From MAG-120531 sp002378585 (GTDB lineage Bacteria > Bacteroidota > Bacteroidia > Flavobacteriales > Flavobacteriaceae), in NCBI GenBank assembly GCA_937890575.1, contig CALADZ010000094.1, positions 1-6,874 of the forward strand: a DNA stretch of 6,874 nucleotides, written 5' to 3'. Under the pieces are notes generated by a model, which was not told where the DNA came from, made no database searches, and worked only from the letters and a program-made list of their open reading frames with translations. The position numbers and the translations under genes are program-made. Positions 1 through 6,751 of this stretch are shown here, in pieces (within the stretch, counting starts at the first letter, position 1; every line of letters starts with the position of its first letter).

Positions 1-3000
1 CAATTATTTTGTGATACTGACCTTTGGAGATGGTGGATGTGGACCAATTACTTCAGAATGTGCGTTAGTGAACGTAGGCGAAATTCCAGTTATTGATAAT
101 ATCGAATTAACTATTTGTGCGGGAGATACTTTTGATGAAGCACCAACAAATGGCGGTGGCATAAACTTAACAGATATTGTGCCAACCACAACAGAATATA
201 CTTGGACCGTTACTGGATCAGCTTTTATAAGCGGGGCAGTAGATAATACGACTCAAGCAGTTTCAATATCGCAAACTCTAGTAAATTCAACAAATACAGT
301 TCAACAAGTTGTGTATACAGTGACTCCAATTTCTACAGCTATTGGAAGTTGTATTGGAGATCCATTTACCATCACTGTTTCTGTGAATCCAACTCCAATA
401 ATTGCTAATGCAGCTCTAGAAGTGTGTTCTGAGACTCCATTTAGTTATAGTGCTTCCGGCGATGGGTCTGCAGATTCAGATAATGTTCCGGCGAATTCAA
501 CGTATACTTGGACGGTTATAGATAATCCAAATATTTTAGGAGAAACGACTGACATTACAGGAGTTGCAACTTTAGATCAGACGCTTGTAAACGTCACAAA
601 TACGCCACAACTAGTGGTGTATACTGTCACAGCAACATCCGATTTGGGATGTGTTGGAGATGAATTTTCTCTTAGTGTGACTGTAGATCCAGTACCTTTA
701 ATTTTAGATACAACTTCTGATATTTGTAGTGGAGAATCGTTTACGATAACCCCAGTAAATGATGAGCCTACACAGATAGTCCCTAACACTACAACATATA
801 CATGGACTGTTACGCCAAATATAAATGTAACTGGATGGTCGAATGTTACGGTTGGTCAAACATCTATTAGCCAAACACTAGTAAATACAAACCCATTAAA
901 TGTCGATGAAAATGTCACGTATACCGTCACGCCAACTAGTGGTGGATGTGTAGGAAACTCTTTTGATATTGTTGTGAGAGTAATACCTAACCCTGAGGTT
1001 TCTGTATCAATTCCAGCACAAACTGCTTGTAGTGGGGATTTGTTTTCTGAAGTTGATTTTGCTTCCAGTGTTCCAAATACCACTTATCAATATGAACTCA
1101 CAAACTTGGCCTTAGTCCCTGCTGGAATTGTAGGTTACGGAGCAAATATTACAGGAACTGGAACTTCATTTCCAGCACTAACACTTACAAATTCAACGAC
1201 CGATCCTTTTACACTTATATATAGCGTAACGCCTTTATCAGATGGTTGTAATGGTTTGCCATTGACATTTGAGCTAACAATCAACCCAAGCCCAGGTATT
1301 ATATTTAGTGAAGTAGATCAAGAACTTTGTGATTTAGGAACTTCAGCTGCCGTAACACTTACGTCTTCGTCTGCTGCCGTTGACATTCAATGGACCACGA
1401 CAGTTCCACCAGGATTATTAGGCGTCAATGTATTGACAGGAACAGATGAAATTCCTGTGTATACGCTAGATAATACTACGGACGCTCCAATTGATTTAGT
1501 ATTCACTGCAACAGCAACAACTAATGATCCATCAGCGTGTCCAGGTGCAGAATTTACCTATACAATTACGGTGAATCCAACGCCGACAATTGACACTATT
1601 GCTGATCAAATTATTTGTAGTAGAACTGATTTTACGGATGTTTCTATCACATCACCAACCACCCCATTAGCAGGATTGACTTATTCATGGGAAGTCACTT
1701 CCGCAGGTCCTAATCTTAGTGGGTTCACTGCTAATTCGGGCCCTGTAGCATTTACAACTCCAATTTTAGGAGAAACGATTATAAATACCTCTAACCTTGC
1801 TGAAGATTTGGTATATACCTTAACACCATTTTTTAATGGTTGTACTGGAGATACACAGCAGTTTACGATTACAGTAAACCCAACACCAGAGATTTTTGCT
1901 ATGGTCGATACGATTTGTAGTGAAGACACTTTTGTAGTAAACCCGATAAATGGAGATCCAACAAATGCCACCATTGTCCCTGCAAATACGACTTATACTT
2001 GGACTGTTGTTGATAATCCTAATGTCATAGGTGGTGCAAACGAAGCGGTTCCACAAACTAATATTAGTCAAACTTTAATTAATGAGACTAATACGCCTCA
2101 AGATGTTATTTATACCGTCACTCCAGTTTCAGACTTAGGGTGTAATGGACAACCATTTGAGCTTACGGTTACTGTAGAGACTCGCCCAATAATTTCAGAT
2201 AAAACAGATGGTATTTGTAGTGGGGATACGTTTTCGGTATTACCAACAGATAATTCGCCAACAGAAATTGTGCCTGCAAACACATTATACACATGGACAG
2301 TTTTAGCGGGGCCAGACTTGGCGTTCTTAACGGGCTATAGTGATGTTACAGTGCCAACGACTCCGATTAGCCAAACACTTGTCAACTCATCTGATAATGT
2401 TAGAACGATTGTGTATGTAGTTACACCGTCTTCAGGGGGTTGTGAGGGTCTTCCATTTGAATTGGAAGTAACTCTTAGTCCGCGTCCTTTTATTGAAGAT
2501 GTAATAGTGAATCCTATTTGTAGTGAAGATACTTTTGTGGTCTCTCCTCAAACAGCTGTGCCAAATACAGCAATTGTGGTCCCAATAGGTACAACTTATA
2601 CTTGGACAGTAATTGATAATCCAAATGTAAACGGCGATAGCGATGAAACTGTTCCTCAATCAAATATCAGTCAAACATTAATAAATATTTCATCTTCAAC
2701 TCAAACAGTGGAATATACAGTAACACCTTTGTCAAATGGTTGTGCGGGATCAACATTCCAAGTATTTGTAGATGTGAAGCCACGACCATTTATTGTGTCT
2801 GGACCACAAACTCAAGACATACAGTGTAGTGGAAGTCCTTTTATGATTTCTCCTCAAGATGGTATTCCTTCTGCGACTATGATTGTTCCCGCAGGGACTG
2901 TTTATACTTGTGTTGTGGCCGTACCTAATACGAACTTAATAGGTTGGAGTGATCAAGTGGTCGTTACTAATAATATTACACAAACTTTAATAAACATGAC

Positions 3001-5773
3001 GAATACGGTTCAGCAAATCACCTATACCATCACGCCTGAAGCAGATGGATGTGTGGGTCCATCATTTGATGCGGTCATTACTATAGAGCCAAAGCCATTT
3101 GTTCCAAATATGATTGTAGATATATGTGATGCAACGTCTTTCACGTTAAGTCCTGTTAACGGCGTTGATCCTGATGCAACAACAATTATTCCAGATGTTA
3201 CCTTATATACTTGGGGAGCGCCAACAGTTACTGGAGGCATCACTGGAGGATCAGTAGGAGTAGACGAAGCATCTTTTGATACTGGTGTTTTAGAAAATCC
3301 AACGACTGTTTTTCAAACGGCAGTTTATACCATTACACCTATTTATTACAAAGTTTCAGATCTTACCACTCCACAATGTATTGGAGATCCATTTACTGTG
3401 ACAGTAACACTTTCACCATCCCCTGAAATAAATGAAATTATTACTAATATAGCTTGTAGTTTCAGTGACCTTTGTGGGGCATCAATAGATATCAGTCCCA
3501 TAGGTATATTACCTTTTAGCTATAACTGGACCTCTTTGGAAGGCAATCCAATTGCAGATCCAACAGCGGAAGATTTGGTTGATTTATGCCCAGGTACATA
3601 TCAATTGGACATTACAGATGGTTCAAATTGTACTTACACCTTCCAATATCTTGTTGAACCACCACCGCCAGTAGATTTCACCCTTGAAAGACTGGTAGAT
3701 ATTTCGTGTAATAATACAGATGTACCGCCTTGCGATGGGTATATTGAAATGTCTATAACAGGAGGGACATTACCATATAGCTTAATTGAATGGTATACAG
3801 AAACTATTCCTGATTCCGGAATCTTTGATTTAGGTCCTTATACAAACTCTACAAATCCACTTGAGTTATTTAATGCTTGTGAAGGAAATTATGTACTAAA
3901 AGTACTCGATGATAATGGATGTCTATTTGTTTCAGATATTTATGCCGTTCAGCAATTAAATACACCAATTGTATTAGATGCAACAGTTTCTGACTTTAAT
4001 GGATTCAATATCGACTGTGCAACCGCAAATAGTGGTTTTGTTTCTGTAGATTTATCTGGGGGTTCAGGAGTATATAACTACAGCTTTGTAGACAGTGTAG
4101 GCACGGTTTTATTTGACGGTACACTAATAACAGAACCAGCTTCAATCCTTTTTAATAACTTAGTAGCTGGAGACTACACTCTTACTGTTGAAGATCCTAA
4201 TTGTCCAAACCTAATTATTGAAAACTTCACACTTACAGAACCAACTCCTTTAATAGTAACAGCTACCTTAGTAGATCCTATACTATGTTTTGGTGAACTG
4301 GCAACGTATGAAGTGATTGCCACAGGAGGAGTTCCTCCTTACTTAGGCACTGGATTTATAGAGGTCTTAAGTGGGAGGGCGGTATTTGTAGTCTCAGATT
4401 CAAATGGTTGTGAACAACAAGATGAAACAGTAGTTTCAGAGCCAGCACAAGTTTTAGCTACAGAAATTGTTAATGATGCCTTGTGTTTTGGAGATACAGG
4501 GTCACTGATTGTGACGCCTGTAGGCGGGACAGGTGTTCTTACAGTATCATTATTTGATGCAGCAAATATTTTTGTTCGTAGTCTACTCACAACACAAGGA
4601 GTTGCAGTGCAGTTTGACGAATTTGATGGTGACTATTTTTATAATGTTATAGATGATAATGGTTGTCTTTTTGGGCCTATTTCTATCACCATAAATCAAC
4701 CCGATCCAATCGAAATTGTCAATAAAGTGATAACACAACCCGATTGTAATACAACTCCACCATGGGCATTTGATAATGGATCTATTTGTATTACGATTAC
4801 CGGCGGAACAAATCCATTTCCAGTCGGTGCTGGATGGGTCGACAATGGCGGTGGTCAATGGTGTTTGACTGGACTTTCTGCGGGAACTTACCCCCTAGAT
4901 GTAACGGATGCCAACGGCTGTCCATTATTTGTGCCAGAACCAGACGTTATTATTACACGACCACCCGAAATCACAGCGTTTTTTACAGATAGTTTAGATA
5001 TTAATTGTACAACAGACACGGCAACTCAAACCAATGTTATTTTTGTAAGCGGAGGTGTTCCTCCATACGAAATTACATGGTCAGGAGGTGTTTGGGATCC
5101 AGCTACTCAAGAAGTGATGGAAACCTCTGTTGCGGGTACATATACTGCTTTTGTAATCGATCAGTTTGGACTTGCTAATGGTTGTGATCCAATCCCGTTT
5201 GTTTTAGATCCAATTACTTTCTTTGAATTTGGAATTGCAGACTTTGATATGACCTCTCTAAATAGTGATTTTTGTAGCGTATATGCGATAGACGACCCTG
5301 TGAATTTCCAAAACACTTCTACAGGCGATGTTGTTGGATTTACATGGAACTTTGGCGATGGTTCAGCTCCATTAAGTAATGTTGCAGCTCCTACACATGT
5401 GTATGATGAATTAGGAATATATACCATAGAATTAACAGTAGAGGATATCTATGGATGTTTTGACACCTATTCAGAGACAATCGAAGTGACTAAAGGCTAT
5501 GAAATCATTTTACCAACCGCCTTTACTCCAAATGGCGATGGCATCAATGATACCATGAGACCAGTATTTAACTGTATGGTCAAAGTGGAAATGAGTGTCT
5601 ATGATACTTGGGGATCCTTGCTATATGTTGAGTCTGGTGATACACTCGTTGGATGGGATGGAACTATTGATGGAAATCCAATTGAAAATGGAAATTATAT
5701 TATCGTCGTAAGAGCACAAACGTTTAACGGAGTGATGATTGATATGAACGGACCAATAACCTTAATTAAATAA
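1..5773 (+). CDS. Giant SprB-like surface adhesin with PKD-like repeats and T9SS type B C-terminal domain (5'-partial)
   Basis: Secreted, repeat-built surface protein, probably an adhesin displayed on the outer membrane. The frame (first full codon at base 2) is open through the left edge and ends at TAA 5771-5773, giving 1,923 visible residues. The GTG at 11 is internal: the residues around it (GDGGCG) match the end of a module seen eleven more times downstream. Domain order: PKD-like modules to about residue 1148, SprB-like modules 1149-1754, a PKD domain with WNFGDGS at 1779-1785, and a CHU_C/type B C-terminal domain 1832-1920. No membrane segment or catalytic motif is visible. The protein is Thr/Val/Asn/Asp-rich and almost free of Lys/Arg (about 21 in 1,920, hand count). 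There is no frameshift or internal stop over 5.7 kb. The role in adhesion or gliding is inferred from architecture and from the SprF-like neighbour; the ligand is unknown. SprB itself is much longer, so an orthologue call is not justified. Confidence 0.93.
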   Translation, partial: NYFVILTFGDGGCGPITSECALVNVGEIPVIDNIELTICAGDTFDEAPTNGGGINLTDIVPTTTEYTWTVTGSAFISGAVDNTTQAVSISQTLVNSTNTVQQVVYTVTPISTAIGSCIGDPFTITVSVNPTPIIANAALEVCSETPFSYSASGDGSADSDNVPANSTYTWTVIDNPNILGETTDITGVATLDQTLVNVTNTPQLVVYTVTATSDLGCVGDEFSLSVTVDPVPLILDTTSDICSGESFTITPVNDEPTQIVPNTTTYTWTVTPNINVTGWSNVTVGQTSISQTLVNTNPLNVDENVTYTVTPTSGGCVGNSFDIVVRVIPNPEVSVSIPAQTACSGDLFSEVDFASSVPNTTYQYELTNLALVPAGIVGYGANITGTGTSFPALTLTNSTTDPFTLIYSVTPLSDGCNGLPLTFELTINPSPGIIFSEVDQELCDLGTSAAVTLTSSSAAVDIQWTTTVPPGLLGVNVLTGTDEIPVYTLDNTTDAPIDLVFTATATTNDPSACPGAEFTYTITVNPTPTIDTIADQIICSRTDFTDVSITSPTTPLAGLTYSWEVTSAGPNLSGFTANSGPVAFTTPILGETIINTSNLAEDLVYTLTPFFNGCTGDTQQFTITVNPTPEIFAMVDTICSEDTFVVNPINGDPTNATIVPANTTYTWTVVDNPNVIGGANEAVPQTNISQTLINETNTPQDVIYTVTPVSDLGCNGQPFELTVTVETRPIISDKTDGICSGDTFSVLPTDNSPTEIVPANTLYTWTVLAGPDLAFLTGYSDVTVPTTPISQTLVNSSDNVRTIVYVVTPSSGGCEGLPFELEVTLSPRPFIEDVIVNPICSEDTFVVSPQTAVPNTAIVVPIGTTYTWTVIDNPNVNGDSDETVPQSNISQTLINISSSTQTVEYTVTPLSNGCAGSTFQVFVDVKPRPFIVSGPQTQDIQCSGSPFMISPQDGIPSATMIVPAGTVYTCVVAVPNTNLIGWSDQVVVTNNITQTLINMTNTVQQITYTITPEADGCVGPSFDAVITIEPKPFVPNMIVDICDATSFTLSPVNGVDPDATTIIPDVTLYTWGAPTVTGGITGGSVGVDEASFDTGVLENPTTVFQTAVYTITPIYYKVSDLTTPQCIGDPFTVTVTLSPSPEINEIITNIACSFSDLCGASIDISPIGILPFSYNWTSLEGNPIADPTAEDLVDLCPGTYQLDITDGSNCTYTFQYLVEPPPPVDFTLERLVDISCNNTDVPPCDGYIEMSITGGTLPYSLIEWYTETIPDSGIFDLGPYTNSTNPLELFNACEGNYVLKVLDDNGCLFVSDIYAVQQLNTPIVLDATVSDFNGFNIDCATANSGFVSVDLSGGSGVYNYSFVDSVGTVLFDGTLITEPASILFNNLVAGDYTLTVEDPNCPNLIIENFTLTEPTPLIVTATLVDPILCFGELATYEVIATGGVPPYLGTGFIEVLSGRAVFVVSDSNGCEQQDETVVSEPAQVLATEIVNDALCFGDTGSLIVTPVGGTGVLTVSLFDAANIFVRSLLTTQGVAVQFDEFDGDYFYNVIDDNGCLFGPISITINQPDPIEIVNKVITQPDCNTTPPWAFDNGSICITITGGTNPFPVGAGWVDNGGGQWCLTGLSAGTYPLDVTDANGCPLFVPEPDVIITRPPEITAFFTDSLDINCTTDTATQTNVIFVSGGVPPYEITWSGGVWDPATQEVMETSVAGTYTAFVIDQFGLANGCDPIPFVLDPITFFEFGIADFDMTSLNSDFCSVYAIDDPVNFQNTSTGDVVGFTWNFGDGSAPLSNVAAPTHVYDELGIYTIELTVEDIYGCFDTYSETIEVTKGYEIILPTAFTPNGDGINDTMRPVFNCMVKVEMSVYDTWGSLLYVESGDTLVGWDGTIDGNPIENGNYIIVVRAQTFNGVMIDMNGPITLIK
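2..3454 (+). repeat. Array of eleven ~100-residue PKD-like modules (plus one partial), coding
   Basis: Each module opens with a Cys motif like ICSGDTF, then has a YTWTV strand, an ISQTLxN motif, a YTVTP strand and a GCxGxxF motif, and ends in a Pro-containing linker such as NPTPxI. Opening Cys residues are at 36, 139, 239, 340, 440, 536, 636, 736, 837, 939 and 1039 (codons at 116, 425, 725, 1028, 1328, 1616, 1916, 2216, 2519, 2825, 3125); the next block starts at Cys1149. Spacing is 96-103 residues, except 110 for the last. The tail of an earlier module (bases 2 to ~112) shows the array continues upstream. These resemble the PKD-like/Ig-like stalk modules of giant Bacteroidota adhesins; the exact Pfam assignment was not run. 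Modules 4-6 are the most diverged. DNA copies differ at many synonymous sites, so most of the array is not a recent amplification. Confidence 0.9.
1916..3124 (+). repeat. Tandem two-module unit (modules 7-8 and 9-10), ~600 bp each, coding
   Basis: Modules 7 and 9 share features that their neighbours lack: an ICSEDTFVV opening, a DNPNV loop after YTWTV, and a VPQxNISQTLIN segment. Modules 8 and 10 share a different set: CSGxxF opening and a GYSD or GWSD turn in place of DNPN. The order is therefore A-B-A-B, with units of 603 bp (1916-2518) and 606 bp (2519-3124). At the DNA level the openings of modules 7 and 9 (from 1913 and 2516) differ by only about two bases over 26, while other parts have diverged. 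All four modules also share a basic linker (RP or KP). The reading is a tandem duplication of a two-module unit within the gene. Confidence 0.7.
3455..5272 (+). repeat. Seven SprB-repeat-like modules, coding
   Basis: The PKD-like pattern stops at about residue 1148 and a different one begins. Each unit starts with a Cys followed by a short acidic or Asn-rich stretch, then a hydrophobic strand, a Gly-Gly turn with aromatic (GGTLPYS, GGVPPYE), a segment like AGxYxxxVxD, and a DxNGC motif, ending in an EP or QP linker. Opening Cys residues are at 1149, 1233, 1336, 1426, 1492, 1579 and 1666 (codons at 3455, 3707, 4016, 4286, 4484, 4745, 5006); spacing is 66-103. This matches the SprB repeat described in gliding-motility adhesins. 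The fourth unit is short (66 residues) with a compact GGVPPYxGTG form. The sixth carries an extra Cys pair at 1593 and 1618. Unit boundaries are set by eye. Confidence 0.8.
5273..5503 (+). other. Canonical PKD domain within the adhesin
   Basis: Residues about 1755-1831 form a classic PKD domain, clearly different from the long PKD-like array upstream: PVNFQNTS strand, then the diagnostic WNFGDGS (1779-1785), PTHVYDELGIYTIELTV, and a closing C-containing strand before the C-terminal domain. PKD domains are beta-sandwich spacer or binding modules in extracellular proteins. One directly before the type B C-terminal domain is a common arrangement in Bacteroidota gliding/T9SS cargo. Confidence 0.88.
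5504..5770 (+). other. T9SS type B C-terminal sorting domain (gliding motility-associated, CHU_C class)
   Basis: Residues 1832-1920 (about 89 residues, the family's usual size) start with ILPTAFTPNGDGIND, the family hallmark, and continue with a YDTWGSLLY strand, VGWDGTIDGNPIENGNY, and a terminal GPITLIK. This class is recognised by the type IX translocon and, for SprB, needs SprF for export. The NGDGIND stretch (1841-1847) has the acidic spacing of a small calcium-binding loop; calcium binding here is inference. One deviation is visible: the usual NRWG of the middle strand is DTWG here. Confidence 0.93.
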
Positions 5774-5782
5774 GATATTAAG
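5774..5782 (+). other. 9-base junction between adhesin and sprF-like gene, no Shine-Dalgarno
   Basis: Only GATATTAAG separates the adhesin's TAA from the downstream ATG. There is no GGAGG-like element here or in the preceding 20 bases, which are A/T-rich, as is usual in Bacteroidota. No room exists for a promoter or terminator, so the two genes are very probably co-transcribed and may be translationally coupled. The two genes lie in the same frame, with the stop and three sense codons between them. Confidence 0.75.
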
Positions 5783-5836
5783 ATGAAAAAATATATTGTA
5801 ATATTAACTGTTTTAGCATGTTTTAAAGGGTATGCA
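5783..5836 (+). other. Signal peptide of the PorP/SprF-like protein
   Basis: The 18 residues have a Lys2-Lys3 n-region, a hydrophobic stretch YIVILTVLACF, and a GYA end before QDP. This predicts Sec export and signal peptidase I cleavage between A18 and Q19, giving an N-terminal Gln that can cyclise. The internal Cys13 does not look like a lipobox because the hydrophobic core before it would be too short. Confidence 0.85.
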
Positions 5837-6751
5837 CAAGACCCAATTCATACACAGTTTTTTATGATTCCTGAAACGTTGAGTTCCAGTTTTACTGGAG
5901 GTAAACAATCCACTAGAGCAGGTATTATACATAGGACTCAGTGGGCGGGTTTAAACTTTAGCGTCAACACACAATTTGCATTTGCAGACAATTGGTTTGA
6001 AGAAGTCAGTAGTGGTATCGGAATTAGCGTACTGAATCATCAAGAAACGACGACCCGTTATAATTTTACTCAAGTCAATCTAAACTATGCCTACCAATTC
6101 TCAATCTCGGATTCATGGAATGTAAGGCCAAGTATTTCTCTAGGATATGGGTCTAAAGATTTTGGATTTCAAAACTTAATACTAGAAGATCAAATCAATA
6201 TATTTAGTGGCGTTATAAATGGCACCTCTTTTGATCCTATAGATTTGGATGAGTCAATTCGATTTATCGATTTCAGTGCTTCTGTACTTTTTAATAATGA
6301 AAACTCTTGGATAGGATTGACTGTTAAGCATTTAAACAAACCAAATATTTCCATGCGCTTTAGTGGTCAGGAATCTTTAGAGATGTTTATGTCGCTACAC
6401 GGCTCGCTAAATATTCCTTTTGGAAGTTATAAAAACGACAATAAACTATTTGTATTAGCCAATGTAATGCAACAAGGATCTTATAACCGAGTGGATTTAG
6501 GAGCTAAATATCAAATGGACCGCTTTTCGTTTGCATTATTAGGTGCTACAAATCCTAACAAAGTAGACCCTAACAGTCATCTATTAACCTCTGTTAATGC
6601 TTTTGTAGGCATGGACTGGGAAGGCTTTGTGTTTGGATATTCCTATGACTTTAATATGAGTGATATTGGACAGACTGGAGGCGTTTATGAACTTTCTATT
6701 TCTTATGATTTCCTAAACAATTACAAGTGTTTTGGATGTCCAGATTATTAA
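5783..6751 (+). CDS. PorP/SprF-family type IX secretion outer-membrane protein
   Basis: Complete 322-residue protein, normal size for the family. Residues 1-18 are a signal peptide (MKK, hydrophobic core, GYA) with likely cleavage before Q19; mature sequence QDPIHTQFF is the usual start of PorP/SprF proteins (QDPxxxQ). Further family-like features are an HRTQW segment (50-54), FGFQNLILEDQIN (127-139), VKHLNKPNIS (181-190), alternating amphipathic strands of an outer-membrane beta-barrel, and a closing GGVYELSISYDF (299-310) followed by CFGCPDY. Members act at the outer membrane with the T9SS; SprF of Flavobacterium johnsoniae is needed for SprB export, and genes for such proteins often sit right after type B-tailed cargo, as here. 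So this is probably the dedicated partner of the upstream adhesin (inference). The start is firm: the in-frame stop is only four codons upstream with no other start between. Specific orthology to sprF or porP is not claimed. Confidence 0.92.
   Translation: MKKYIVILTVLACFKGYAQDPIHTQFFMIPETLSSSFTGGKQSTRAGIIHRTQWAGLNFSVNTQFAFADNWFEEVSSGIGISVLNHQETTTRYNFTQVNLNYAYQFSISDSWNVRPSISLGYGSKDFGFQNLILEDQINIFSGVINGTSFDPIDLDESIRFIDFSASVLFNNENSWIGLTVKHLNKPNISMRFSGQESLEMFMSLHGSLNIPFGSYKNDNKLFVLANVMQQGSYNRVDLGAKYQMDRFSFALLGATNPNKVDPNSHLLTSVNAFVGMDWEGFVFGYSYDFNMSDIGQTGGVYELSISYDFLNNYKCFGCPDY

Noticed and set aside
11..13. GTG as the true start of the adhesin
   Set aside because: In-frame codons before it (from base 2) are open to the edge, no signal peptide follows, and the region matches the end of a repeat module.
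725..3127. Regularly spaced TTTGTAGTG-like words suggestive of a CRISPR or DNA-level repeat array
   Set aside because: The roughly 300-base spacing and flanking divergence are explained by the ICSG/ICSE motif opening each protein module.
4786..4992. 68-codon + strand ORF in another frame
   Set aside because: It lies entirely within the adhesin's SprB-like region and encodes a low-quality Arg/Tyr/Cys-rich product; it is a frame shadow.
4..5427. Many antisense open stretches of 60-97 codons opposite the adhesin
   Set aside because: They recur at repeat periodicity and come from the Thr/Val-rich sense codons, which rarely give stops on the other strand. Their products show no family resemblance or consistent start context.
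5807..5821. Possible lipobox (VLAC) in the SprF-like signal peptide
   Set aside because: Cys13 is too close to the N-terminus for a full hydrophobic core, and a good signal peptidase I site (GYA before QDP) follows, as expected for this family.
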